Shown: piece after piece, positions 1 to 5,778 of the stretch
How the letters are laid out: the number at the start of each line of letters is the position of its first letter
Numbering within the stretch: the first letter of the stretch is position 1
Source: MGIIa-L3 sp038150305
GTDB taxonomy: Archaea; Thermoplasmatota; Poseidoniia; Poseidoniales; Poseidoniaceae
NCBI GenBank assembly: GCA_038150305.1
Contig: JAYOTG010000018.1
Location: 1 to 40,024, forward strand
Length of the DNA stretch: 40,024 nucleotides
Reading direction: 5' to 3'
The notes under the pieces: generated by a model
What the model saw: the letters and a program-made list of their open reading frames with translations, nothing else
Told to the model about the DNA's origin: nothing
Database searches by the model: none
Made by a program: the position numbers and the translations under genes

Positions 1-470
1 CGGGCGGCGCAGGTGGCGCGTCCATGCCGGGCGGCGCAGGTGGCGCTTCCATGCCGGGGGGGGCCGGAGGCGCTGCGAGGGCGTCCATGCCGGGCGGGGC
101 GGTAGGAGCCGCGAGGGCGTCCATGCCGGGCGGCGCAGGTGGCGCGTCCATGCCGGGCGGAGCAGGAGGCGCGGCGAGCGCGTCCATGCCGGGCGGCGCA
201 GGTGGCGCGTCCATGCCGGGCGGCGCAGGTGGCGCTTCCATGCCAGGTGGGGCGGGTGGAGCCGCGAGGGCGTCCATGCCGGGTGGAGCAGGAGGCGCTT
301 CCATGCCGGGTGGCATCGGAGGAGCAGGGGGGAGACCGGGAGGAGCAGGAGGCGCTTCCATGCCGGGTGGAGCAGGAGGTGCAGCCATGCCGGGTGGCAT
401 CGGAGGTGCTGGAGGCAGGCCGGGAGGTGCAGGAGGAGCGGGCGGCAGGCCGGGGGGGGCGGGTGGTGCG
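1..470. repeat. Tandem 27-bp repeats encoding PPAPPGM(D/E)A
   Basis: Imperfect tandem units of 27 bp, one nine-residue unit each, fill the coding start of the Pro-rich protein. Examples of the plus-strand core GGCGCAGGTGGCGC recur at about 4, 31, 136 and 196. Unit length stays a multiple of three, and insertions are in-frame, as expected for repeats evolving under coding constraint. Confidence 0.85.
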
Positions 471-484
471 TTCTCGTCGGTCAT
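1..484 (-). CDS. Pro-rich repeat protein, N-terminal part (runs off left edge)
   Basis: The minus strand has an ATG at 484 preceded by an excellent ribosome binding site (CAGGAGG, about 7 nt upstream), and the frame stays open to the window edge, giving 161 codons. After a short start (MTDENAPPAPPG) the protein is almost entirely Pro, Ala, Gly, Met and Asp/Glu, built from a nine-residue unit of the type PPAPPGM(D/E)A with occasional LAA insertions. No folded domain is visible in this part; the C-terminus lies outside the window. Such low-complexity segments usually form extended disordered arms or linkers. The function is unknown. The plus strand is also open here as a Gly-rich frame, but it lacks a ribosome binding site and would run into the upstream region of the GTPase gene, so the minus strand is preferred. 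Confidence 0.75.
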   Translation of the reverse strand, partial: MTDENAPPAPPGLPPAPPAPPGLPPAPPMPPGMAAPPAPPGMEAPPAPPGLPPAPPMPPGMEAPPAPPGMDALAAPPAPPGMEAPPAPPGMDAPPAPPGMDALAAPPAPPGMDAPPAPPGMDALAAPTAPPGMDALAAPPAPPGMEAPPAPPGMDAPPAPP

Positions 485-619
485 GCTTTTTCCTCCTGAG
501 CAGCCCAAAGGCAGCAACGTTTCCATGATTGAGGGGCACATAACCGTTCCCCATTTCAGCGTGAAGCGTGCCGTTCTGGGTCCGTGGCGTTGAAGAAGGG
601 TCAGCACCGCCGGTGAAGC

Positions 620-1438
620 ATGGCCGGCGGCGATTCAAGCACACCTCCTGTGGTCTTCGTGGTCGGCACCGCTGGTGCAGGCAAGTCGTCCTTGGTGACG
701 GCCTTCCAGCGCTGGTCGCGCTTCCTCGAAACCGAAGTGCTCGCCGTGAACCTCGACCCTGGCGCCGAGCGTGTCCATTACGACGCTGAATTCGACGTGC
801 GTGACATGATTTCCCTCACCGAGGTCATGGACGAGTACGACCTCGGCCCGAACGGCGCACAGATCCTCGCCGCTGACCTCCTCGCCGCCCAGGCCGGCGA
901 CGTGGCCGAACAACTCCACGCGTTGTCGGGTGAGCTGATGGTGGTCGACACCCCCGGGCAGGTGGAACTCTTCGCCTTCCGTGAGGCGAGCAGCCACCTT
1001 ATCGACGTGCTCGGTCGCGAGCAGGCCGCCATCATCTACCTCTTCGACCCGATGCTGTCCCGCTCTCCAAGCGGCTTCGTCAGCCAGATGTTGCTTTCTT
1101 CCATCGTCGAATTCCGGCTTGGGTTGCCGACGAAGAACTTCCTCAGCAAGAGCGACCTGCTGGACGAGGAAGAGTTGGAGCGCGTGTTGGAATGGTCCGA
1201 ACGCCTCGAAATCCTCGAGCAAGCCCTCTTCGACGAGGCCGGTGGCCAGCGCACCGAGTTTGCCATCAACCAGCTTCGCCTGATGCAATCTTTCTCCCAA
1301 GCCCCTGGTTTGACCCCGCTTTCCTCGGAACTCGAAGAGGGGCTTGCGGACATCCTCACCTTCGTGCAGGCCATGTACGGCGGCATGAGCGACGCCCGCG
1401 ACGGCTTTGCCCAAGACATCGAACACGAGCGCAACTGA
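620..1438 (+). CDS. GPN-loop GTPase
   Basis: A 272-aa P-loop GTPase of the GPN (ATP_bind_1) family, whose eukaryotic members assist assembly and nuclear import of RNA polymerase II; the archaeal protein is a homodimeric GTPase of less certain role. Visible motifs in order are the P-loop GTAGAGKSS (residues 16-24), the family-defining Gly-Pro-Asn in LGPNGA (about 75-80), the G3 motif DTPGQVELF (110-118) and a G4-like SKSD (about 175). Length fits the family. The start ATG at 620 lies just before the P-loop strand and leaves a divergent gap of about 135 bp to the Pro-rich gene. The ornithine carbamoyltransferase gene follows closely on the same strand. Confidence 0.93.
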   Translation: MAGGDSSTPPVVFVVGTAGAGKSSLVTAFQRWSRFLETEVLAVNLDPGAERVHYDAEFDVRDMISLTEVMDEYDLGPNGAQILAADLLAAQAGDVAEQLHALSGELMVVDTPGQVELFAFREASSHLIDVLGREQAAIIYLFDPMLSRSPSGFVSQMLLSSIVEFRLGLPTKNFLSKSDLLDEEELERVLEWSERLEILEQALFDEAGGQRTEFAINQLRLMQSFSQAPGLTPLSSELEEGLADILTFVQAMYGGMSDARDGFAQDIEHERN

Positions 1439-1475
1439 AGCAACGCTCAAGGGCCGCATGAGGCCCACCAGAGGC

Positions 1476-2429
1476 ATGACCGATGCCCTGCTCGCGATTG
1501 ACGACCTCGGAGACGACCTTGAAGCGGTGCTTCGCTGGGCCATCGAATTCAAGCGGCTTTGGAAGAGCGGCGACGAGGTCGTCCTGAATTTCATGCCGCT
1601 GGACACCCTCACCGTAGGATGCATCTACGAGAAGCCGAGCACCCGCACCCGCGTGTCCTTTGAGGTCGGCATCGATCGCCTTGGTGGCAACCCGCTGACC
1701 CTCCTGAAGAACGACATCCAGCTGGGCACCAGCGAAACCGTCTCGGACACGGCCAAGGTGCTGTCCCGCTTCCTTGGTGCCATCACCTACCGCTGCTACG
1801 CGCACGCGGACGTCACGGAACTTGCTGAGGGCGCCGACGTGCCGGTCATCAACGCGTTGTCCGACAAGCACCACCCCTGTCAAGCCGCGGCCGATCTGAT
1901 GACCGTGATGGAAGCCTTCGANNNNNNNNNNGTGGGGGACGGCAACAACGTACTCCACGACCTGATGCTGGCTTCCGTCATGCTCGGACACGACGTGGCC
2001 TACGCCGTGCCCAAAGGGTACGAACCGGCCGAGGACGTCGTGGCCCGCGCTCACGCCATCGCCGAGAAGACAGGCGCGACCATCACCGCGACCAACGACC
2101 CGGTGGAAGCGGTGAGCGGGTCTCACGTCATCTACACCGACGTCTTTGTGTCCATGGGCGAGGAGCACCTCGACGGGAAGATGAACGATTTCGACGGGTT
2201 CCAGGTCAACGAAGACCTCGTGGCCAACGCCGATCAAGACTGGCGCTTCATGCACTGCTTGCCTGCCCACCGTGGCGAGGAAGTGACCGACGGCGTGATG
2301 GACCACGCACAGTCCATCGTTTTCGATCAAGCGGAAAACCGCATGTGGGCCCAGATGTCCATCATGGCACGTTTGGTGGACCCGGCGGCCTGGGAAGCCA
2401 TGGGCGAATTCATGGGCCTCGAAGCCTGA
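1476..2429 (+). CDS. argF: Ornithine carbamoyltransferase (contains assembly gap)
   Basis: Catalyses carbamoyl phosphate plus ornithine to citrulline in arginine synthesis. The carbamoyl-phosphate motif STRTR is present at about residues 55-59 from this start, followed by HPCQ (in DKHHPCQAAAD), the ornithine-loop region VGDGNNVLH and the C-terminal HCLPAHRGEEV signature with its catalytic cysteine. Start choice is uncertain: ATG codons at 1458 and 1476 are both in frame, and an earlier one at 1407 would overlap the GTPase gene. 1476 gives the usual family N-terminus and has AGAGG just upstream. A 10-N gap falls between MEAF and VGDGNN. Homologs have roughly ten residues there rather than four, so sequence is probably missing. 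The stop abuts the stop of the convergent prenyltransferase gene. Confidence 0.95.
   Translation: MTDALLAIDDLGDDLEAVLRWAIEFKRLWKSGDEVVLNFMPLDTLTVGCIYEKPSTRTRVSFEVGIDRLGGNPLTLLKNDIQLGTSETVSDTAKVLSRFLGAITYRCYAHADVTELAEGADVPVINALSDKHHPCQAAADLMTVMEAFXXXXVGDGNNVLHDLMLASVMLGHDVAYAVPKGYEPAEDVVARAHAIAEKTGATITATNDPVEAVSGSHVIYTDVFVSMGEEHLDGKMNDFDGFQVNEDLVANADQDWRFMHCLPAHRGEEVTDGVMDHAQSIVFDQAENRMWAQMSIMARLVDPAAWEAMGEFMGLEA
1922..1931. other. Assembly gap (10 N) inside argF
   Basis: A run of exactly ten N. The frame is kept across it, but the family alignment suggests the true missing stretch is longer, so 10 N is likely a placeholder length. Confidence 0.95.
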
Positions 2430-3314
2430 TCACATCAGCACGCTGACGAGGAAACCGAACAGCCCGGCCAACATGCCGAGGCGCAAGCGTCCGACGACCA
2501 GCGCATCCTGGCCCTTGTAGAGCGGTCCGTTGGTGGTGATGATCAACAGGATGGCAGGCACCTGAAACAAAATCTGGGGATACAACAGTGGACCGCGCCA
2601 GTACGGCAGGTAGAGCACCACCAGTCCGAGCATCGCGCACACGTAGGCGATCATCCGCGCGCGCTCCGCGCCAACGGCCATCGGCAGGGTCGAGCGATGT
2701 CCTTCGTCGCCTTCGAGGTCGTGCACGTCCTTGACGATCTCACGGGCCAAATTCACCAGCGCCGCCACGGTGGCGGCCGCAAGGGCCACGGGATGGGACC
2801 ATGCACCGGCTGCGGAGGCCCCGAAGAGCACCACGGCACCGACCAGCACCGAGATCGACACGTTGCCGACCAGTCCACGGTCCTTGAGGGCCGGCCCGTG
2901 GTCGTACGCCATCATCAGCACGGCGGCCAGCACCCAGATGATGACCGGAGCCAGCATCGGAGCCTCGGGCATGAACACGGCCAGAACGAAGGTTCCGAGG
3001 ATCAAGGTCAGCAGCGAGATGAGCCACAATCCGGCCGTGAACCTGGCCGCAACCGGCCGCGACACGCGACCGCTTGGAAGCGGACGATGCGGGTGAACGA
3101 CCTTGTCTACCTCGACGTCACGCAAGTCGTTCATTGCGTTGCCTGCACCCATGAACGCGACGACGCTCAAGGCAAACAGCACCGTAGCCGTGAGGCCTTC
3201 AGAGGTCCAATCGTCACCGAGGACCATGGCGGCACCCAACGGCACCGTCGCGGCACCGAGAACGAGGTTGGTCGGGCGGGCCAGTTCGAGCAGCGCTCCG
3301 GCTCGACCTGCCAT
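2430..3314 (-). CDS. Digeranylgeranylglyceryl phosphate synthase (UbiA family)
   Basis: An integral-membrane prenyltransferase that adds the second geranylgeranyl chain to geranylgeranylglyceryl phosphate in archaeal ether-lipid synthesis. The first Asp-rich motif is NAMNDLRDVEVD, followed by HPHRPLPSG, and the second is KDVHDLEGDEGHRSTLP. These fit the UbiA pattern, and the RPLPSGR continuation fits the archaeal lipid enzyme better than quinone enzymes. About eight hydrophobic segments can be seen. The open frame extends to a TTG at 3332, but the ATG at 3314 (MAGRAGALLELARPTN) starts where the family normally does, giving 294 aa. It lies just downstream of the small HTH-like gene on the same strand, and its stop touches the argF stop. 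Confidence 0.92.
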   Translation of the reverse strand: MAGRAGALLELARPTNLVLGAATVPLGAAMVLGDDWTSEGLTATVLFALSVVAFMGAGNAMNDLRDVEVDKVVHPHRPLPSGRVSRPVAARFTAGLWLISLLTLILGTFVLAVFMPEAPMLAPVIIWVLAAVLMMAYDHGPALKDRGLVGNVSISVLVGAVVLFGASAAGAWSHPVALAAATVAALVNLAREIVKDVHDLEGDEGHRSTLPMAVGAERARMIAYVCAMLGLVVLYLPYWRGPLLYPQILFQVPAILLIITTNGPLYKGQDALVVGRLRLGMLAGLFGFLVSVLM

Positions 3315-3353
3315 GAAGCGTAGCCAAGCCAACGCGACATGGACCTTTGCCCG

Positions 3354-3608
3354 TCAGGAAGCCGCGATGGACCAGATGCAGACGCGAATGCGAAGACCGC
3401 CGTTGGCGCTCCGGTCGTCGAAGCCGACCTTCTCAAAGCGACGGTCACGGGCGAGGACGTTGCCGATCTGGTTCATCGTCGCACCCCAGCGGAAGCGGCT
3501 GTTGATGTGGTCGAGGATCATCGTGGTGTTGGCCTCACNNNNNNNNNNCTCACCGGTCTCACCGAGGTAGGTGTGGATGGCCTCACGAAGGCGCTGGGTG
3601 CGGCCCAT
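3354..3608 (-). CDS. Small helix-turn-helix-like protein (contains assembly gap)
   Basis: This frame gives MGRTQRLREAIHTYLGETGE, then a 10-N gap, then a conserved-looking domain containing ILDHINSRFRWG and GNVLARDRRFEKVG. The alternation of helices with a final basic RRFEKVG turn resembles a compact winged-helix or helix-turn-helix fold, but the family is not recognised. The ATG at 3608 overlaps a TGA of an upstream frame (TGATG), which would couple translation if that frame is real. Alternatively this frame continues upstream through a Pro-rich linker as one longer protein. The stop is 39 bp before the prenyltransferase start, so the two are probably cotranscribed. Confidence 0.7.
   Translation of the reverse strand: MGRTQRLREAIHTYLGETGEXXXXEANTTMILDHINSRFRWGATMNQIGNVLARDRRFEKVGFDDRSANGGLRIRVCIWSIAAS
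3539..3548. other. Assembly gap (10 N) inside small HTH-like gene
   Basis: Ten N in a row; the reading frame is nominally preserved, but the missing length is unknown. Confidence 0.95.
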
Positions 3609-3856
3609 CAGGCCACCCCCCGAACCTGCAGGGCGTTGGCCCTGGCTTGGAGGCCCTGGAGGCTCCGGGACAGGGGGCGCACGGGGCGCGCCCTGAGGTG
3701 GAGCGGACGCCAGTCGGCGTCTTGGCCTCGGGTGGGCAGTCGGCCGGACCCGTGGGCGAGGCAGCTCTGCTGATCGTCGGCCCAAGGTGAGCGACGGGCG
3801 GGGGCATCCAGGGCGCGCATGGACGCGAAGGTCGTGGGAATGGAGGCGTTGGCCAT
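3608..3856 (-). CDS. Possible N-terminal segment or upstream small ORF, disputed frame
   Basis: An ATG at 3856 opens an 82-codon frame (MANASIPTTFASMRALDAPA at its start) with GC-rich third positions, ending in TGA at 3608-3610 that overlaps the ATG of the next gene. All three minus-strand frames are open through much of 3583-3807. The frame of the downstream gene would encode a Pro/Gly-rich linker (APPQGAPRAPPVPEPPGPPS). Three readings are possible: a coupled upstream mini-gene, one longer protein with a Pro-rich linker, or a single gene broken by a frameshift in low-complexity sequence near the gap. The sequence alone does not decide between them. Confidence 0.35.
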   Translation of the reverse strand: MANASIPTTFASMRALDAPARRSPWADDQQSCLAHGSGRLPTRGQDADWRPLHLRARPVRPLSRSLQGLQARANALQVRGVA

Positions 3857-3907
3857 GCCCTGCGCTCACGACGGTCGCATATGAGGCGACGAAAGGCAGG
3901 GGTCGCT

Positions 3908-3969
3908 GAAAGTGAAGTGAAGAACGGTGCACGTCGTCATGTTCACTTCCGGTATTTTCCTTCACTTTC
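3908..3969. promoter_or_regulatory. Cluster of GAAGTGAA-type repeats, operator-like
   Basis: GAAAGTGAAG at 3908-3917 is exactly inverted as CTTCACTTTC at 3960-3969. Two more half-sites lie between them (GTGAAGTGAAG at about 3912-3922 and GTTCACTTCC at 3941-3950). The cluster sits upstream of the minus-strand HTH-like gene and beside the tRNA-Glu promoter. This layout is typical of binding sites for a dimeric regulator; the neighbouring HTH-like protein is a candidate, by inference only. Confidence 0.5.
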
Positions 3970-3986
3970 GCCGCGTCGGTTACCGC

Positions 3987-3993
3987 TAAATAC
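3987..3993 (+). promoter_or_regulatory. TATA box of tRNA-Glu
   Basis: TAAATAC followed by GGG lies 26 nt before the tRNA-Glu 5' end. The same TAAATACGGG string precedes tRNA-Lys at 36100. On the opposite strand it reads GTATTTAG and could also serve the HTH-like gene. Confidence 0.6.
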
Positions 3994-4018
3994 GGGTGGA
4001 CGTTCGGCAAAAATGCCT

Positions 4019-4091
4019 GCTTGCGTGGTGTAGTGGCCCATCATAAAGGATTCTCATTCCTTTGACCCGGGTTCGAATCCCGGCGCGAGCA
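4019..4091 (+). tRNA. tRNA-Glu (CTC)
   Basis: The acceptor GCTTGCG (4019-4025) pairs with CGCGAGC (4084-4090) with one G-U pair; the discriminator is A at 4091. The anticodon stem AAGGA/TCCTT encloses the loop TTCTCAT, giving anticodon CTC. The T arm is CCGGG, TTCGAAT, CCCGG. CCA is not encoded. The short hairpin GGCA-AAAA-TGCC (4006-4017) ends one base before the tRNA. Confidence 0.95.
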
Positions 4092-4127
4092 CCTGAACGA
4101 TGCACTAAGCGCTCGCGCTTCGCATTT

Positions 4128-4142
4128 TAAATTGGATAAATA
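4128..4142 (+). promoter_or_regulatory. AT-rich promoter-like block after tRNA-Glu
   Basis: TTTAAATT and ATAAATAA lie in an AT-rich stretch unlike the surrounding GC-rich sequence. The second is about 35 nt before the GTG at 4176, a normal archaeal distance. It could equally drive whatever lay in the assembly gap. Confidence 0.4.
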
Positions 4143-4175
4143 ATCCATTAGAGTACGGGGGAACTCACGCTTGAG

Positions 4176-4284
4176 GTGAGAACATTGAAGGCCAACCGGG
4201 TTGAACAACAAGGTATGGAACTGATGAGCCTCGGTTCCGCCATTAGTGGTGTCAAAGCCATCATGTCCGCATACGATGGATACG
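4176..4284 (+). CDS. Possible short ORF in low-GC island, cut by gap
   Basis: From a GTG at 4176 the frame encodes a 36-residue start (MRTLKANRVEQQG, then MELMSLGSAISGVKAIMSAY) and then meets the 10-N gap. Composition is balanced and protein-like, base usage is clearly less GC-rich than the neighbours, and an AT-rich promoter-like block lies upstream. No family is recognised. After the gap the frame runs into tRNA sequence, so the real 3' end is missing from the assembly. It could also be non-coding. Confidence 0.3.
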
Positions 4285-4294
4285 NNNNNNNNNN
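4285..4294. other. Assembly gap (10 N) next to tRNA-Glu-like 3' end
   Basis: Ten N directly 5' of the second tRNA T arm. It may hide the 5' part of a second tRNA, or much more, for example a collapsed repeat between the two near-identical tRNA ends. Confidence 0.95.
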
Positions 4295-4319
4295 CCGGGT
4301 TCAAATCCCGGCGCGAGCA
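4295..4319 (+). tRNA. 3' part of a second tRNA-Glu-like gene, 5' part lost in gap
   Basis: CCGGG-TTCAAAT-CCCGG forms a complete T arm, followed by the acceptor strand CGCGAGC and discriminator A. This is identical to the tRNA-Glu end at 4067-4091 except for one T-loop base (TTCAAAT for TTCGAAT). The rest of the tRNA would lie in the 10-N gap. It is either a second Glu isoacceptor or the duplicated end left by integration of an element. It is followed by CTTTTTG, a T-rich stop signal. Confidence 0.6.
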
Positions 4320-4359
4320 CTTAGCGTCTTTTTGCTGTTGGCGTGCTCGCGCTTCGCCA

Positions 4360-4390
4360 CGAGGTGAAGCGATTTCTGACGGTCACCTCG
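4360..4390. terminator. Inverted repeat between tRNA island and LysE gene
   Basis: CGAGGTGA (4360-4367) and TCACCTCG (4383-4390) are perfect 8-bp inverted copies with a 15-nt spacer. The position downstream of both the tRNA fragment and the convergent LysE gene suggests an RNA hairpin at 3' ends. Confidence 0.35.
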
Positions 4391-4394
4391 TTGG

Positions 4395-4406
4395 CCCGGC
4401 GCGAGC
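4395..4406 (+). repeat. Third copy of the tRNA-Glu 3' terminal 12 bp
   Basis: CCCGGCGCGAGC here is identical to 4079-4090 and 4307-4318, the ends of the complete and partial tRNA-Glu genes. No T loop precedes this copy, so it is not a tRNA end itself. It could be a remnant attachment site. Confidence 0.55.
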
Positions 4407-4443
4407 CATTCCAAGGAAATCATGACCTGGAACATGTCCTGAC

Positions 4444-5073
4444 TCAGGCGAGGAGCAGCCAGGCCGAGCGGACGTAGAAGGCCGAGAAGCCGAGCATCAC
4501 CACGCCGCACCCGGCAAGCAGGCGCTTGTAGACGGTCTCGGAAATGCCGTTGCTGGCCTTGTGCACCGCGTAGGCGACGACGGCCTTGGTCAGCATCAGC
4601 GTCAGCAGGAAGGACAGGGCATACGCGACCGGCGCCAGCCATTCCTCCTGGACCACCGAGGCCATCAGGGGTCCACCGATGAGGAACCAAAACACGTAGG
4701 CGTTCGGATTCAGCAGGTTGGTGATGACGCCACGAAGGAGCGAGCCAGATGGCGCGCCGGGTTCCGCATTGAAGTCCGGCGGATCGAGGGTGAAGCAATC
4801 GACGCCCATCTTGGCGAGGAAGAGCGCTCCCGCCACCGTGATGGCGAGCAGCAGGTACGGGCTGTTGGCCACCGAAGCGGCGACCAGAACGCTGAGCAGG
4901 ATGAGCGGCCCGTCGGTGAAGATCGGGGCTGCGGCGGTCCACATGCCCGCCTTCAGCCCGCCGGAGAGCGTTTCGCGGACGACCATGGTCATGAGCGGAC
5001 CGGGCTTCAGGCCCTCCACGACGCCCAGCATCGTGCCGGCCGCAGCCAGGGCGAGGATGAGGTCCACCTCCAT
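4444..5073 (-). CDS. LysE/RhtB-family amino-acid exporter
   Basis: A 209-aa membrane protein with about six hydrophobic segments. The N-terminal family signature is visible as GLKPGPLMTMVVRETLSGG, corresponding to the Gly-Pro-Gly-Pro loop of LysE-type translocators, and a second conserved region contains ITNLLNPNAYVFW. Family members export basic or neutral amino acids or related metabolites out of the cell; the substrate here cannot be read from sequence. It is transcribed toward the tRNA island. The start at 5073 leaves 112 bp to the divergent acetyltransferase gene. Confidence 0.88.
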   Translation of the reverse strand: MEVDLILALAAAGTMLGVVEGLKPGPLMTMVVRETLSGGLKAGMWTAAAPIFTDGPLILLSVLVAASVANSPYLLLAITVAGALFLAKMGVDCFTLDPPDFNAEPGAPSGSLLRGVITNLLNPNAYVFWFLIGGPLMASVVQEEWLAPVAYALSFLLTLMLTKAVVAYAVHKASNGISETVYKRLLAGCGVVMLGFSAFYVRSAWLLLA

Positions 5074-5185
5074 GCTCGCAGGTTCAGCACGCGAGGTTTA
5101 GCCTTCACCGACCAAAGGCCATGCCTTGCACACGCATTCATCCCGAACGGTGAGGTTGATGCACCGGAGGTCACGAAGGCCCCAC

Positions 5186-5707
5186 ATGGAGATCCGCCGC
5201 ACCCGGCCGGAGGAGAGGGACCAGATCCTGGACCTCTATGCCCACGCGTCCGCCCTGCAGCGGTCGAAAGGTCAGGTGACATGGCCACAGATTGATGCCG
5301 CCCTTGTGGACCTCGAGATCAGCGAAGGACGTCAGAGGCAGATTCGCCTTGACGGGCAGATGGCTTGCGCGTGGGTCGTGGCCTACGAGGACCCGCAGAT
5401 TTGGGGTAAGCTCGACGCGGACCCTTCCGTCTACCTGCACCGCATCGCGACCCACCCCGACTTCCGAGGACGCAACATGGTGGGCCACGTGGTCCAGTGG
5501 GCGCGTCATCACGCGGCCGAGGAAGGAAGGACCCACGTGCGTTTGGACACCGTCGGCAACAACGCCGCGCTCATTCGCCTGTACACCAGGCACGGCTTCG
5601 ATTTCCTCGGAGCGGAGGACCTTGAGGACGTTGAAGGGCTCCCCGGACACTACGCCGACGGACCGTGCCTGCGCTTCGAGATCGTGCTCGATGCACCTCC
5701 CGCTTGA
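5186..5707 (+). CDS. GNAT-family N-acetyltransferase
   Basis: A 173-aa protein with the GNAT fold. The acetyl-CoA binding segment is RIATHPDFRGRNMVGHVV, with the R-G-R-N-M-V loop matching the family's Q/R-x-x-G-x-A/G site, followed by the typical LDTVGNNAALIRLYTRHGF (motif B). The substrate is unknown. The frame is open from 5126, but the ATG at 5186 (MEIRRTRPEERDQI) gives the normal N-terminal strand and helix, so it is chosen. It converges on ribA with a strong hairpin in the gap. Confidence 0.88.
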   Translation: MEIRRTRPEERDQILDLYAHASALQRSKGQVTWPQIDAALVDLEISEGRQRQIRLDGQMACAWVVAYEDPQIWGKLDADPSVYLHRIATHPDFRGRNMVGHVVQWARHHAAEEGRTHVRLDTVGNNAALIRLYTRHGFDFLGAEDLEDVEGLPGHYADGPCLRFEIVLDAPPA

Positions 5708-5722
5708 AGGCATAGCCGCTTG

Positions 5723-5747
5723 GCGATGCCGAGACGCACGGCATCGC
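5723..5747. terminator. Hairpin between convergent GNAT and ribA genes
   Basis: GCGATGCCG (5723-5731) pairs perfectly with CGGCATCGC (5739-5747) around a 7-nt loop. It is symmetrical, so it could act on both transcripts. The ribA stop itself sits in the palindrome CCTGATCAGG (5774-5783). Confidence 0.55.
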
Positions 5748-5778
5748 GAAAGACGTCACGCCTCGCGGTTGTGCCTGA

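Noticed and set aside
1..470. CRISPR-like array from 27-bp repeats
   Set aside because: Repeats are tandem without unique spacers, and keep a reading frame.
24..593. Gly-rich plus-strand open frame over the repeats
   Set aside because: It is the complement of the Pro-rich minus-strand gene, has no ribosome binding site, and would run into the GTPase upstream region.
635..1624. 329-codon minus-strand frame opposite the GTPase and argF
   Set aside because: Open frames opposite genes are common in high-GC DNA; the plus-strand genes have full family motifs.
3609..4010. Long version of the HTH-like protein starting near 4010
   Set aside because: The first 50 or so codons run through the operator-like repeats and the promoter and show no protein-like character. 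Only the Pro-rich linker part remains possible.
4041..4304. Minus-strand frame across the tRNA-Glu island
   Set aside because: It reads through tRNA sequence on the wrong strand and across the gap; no supporting start site.
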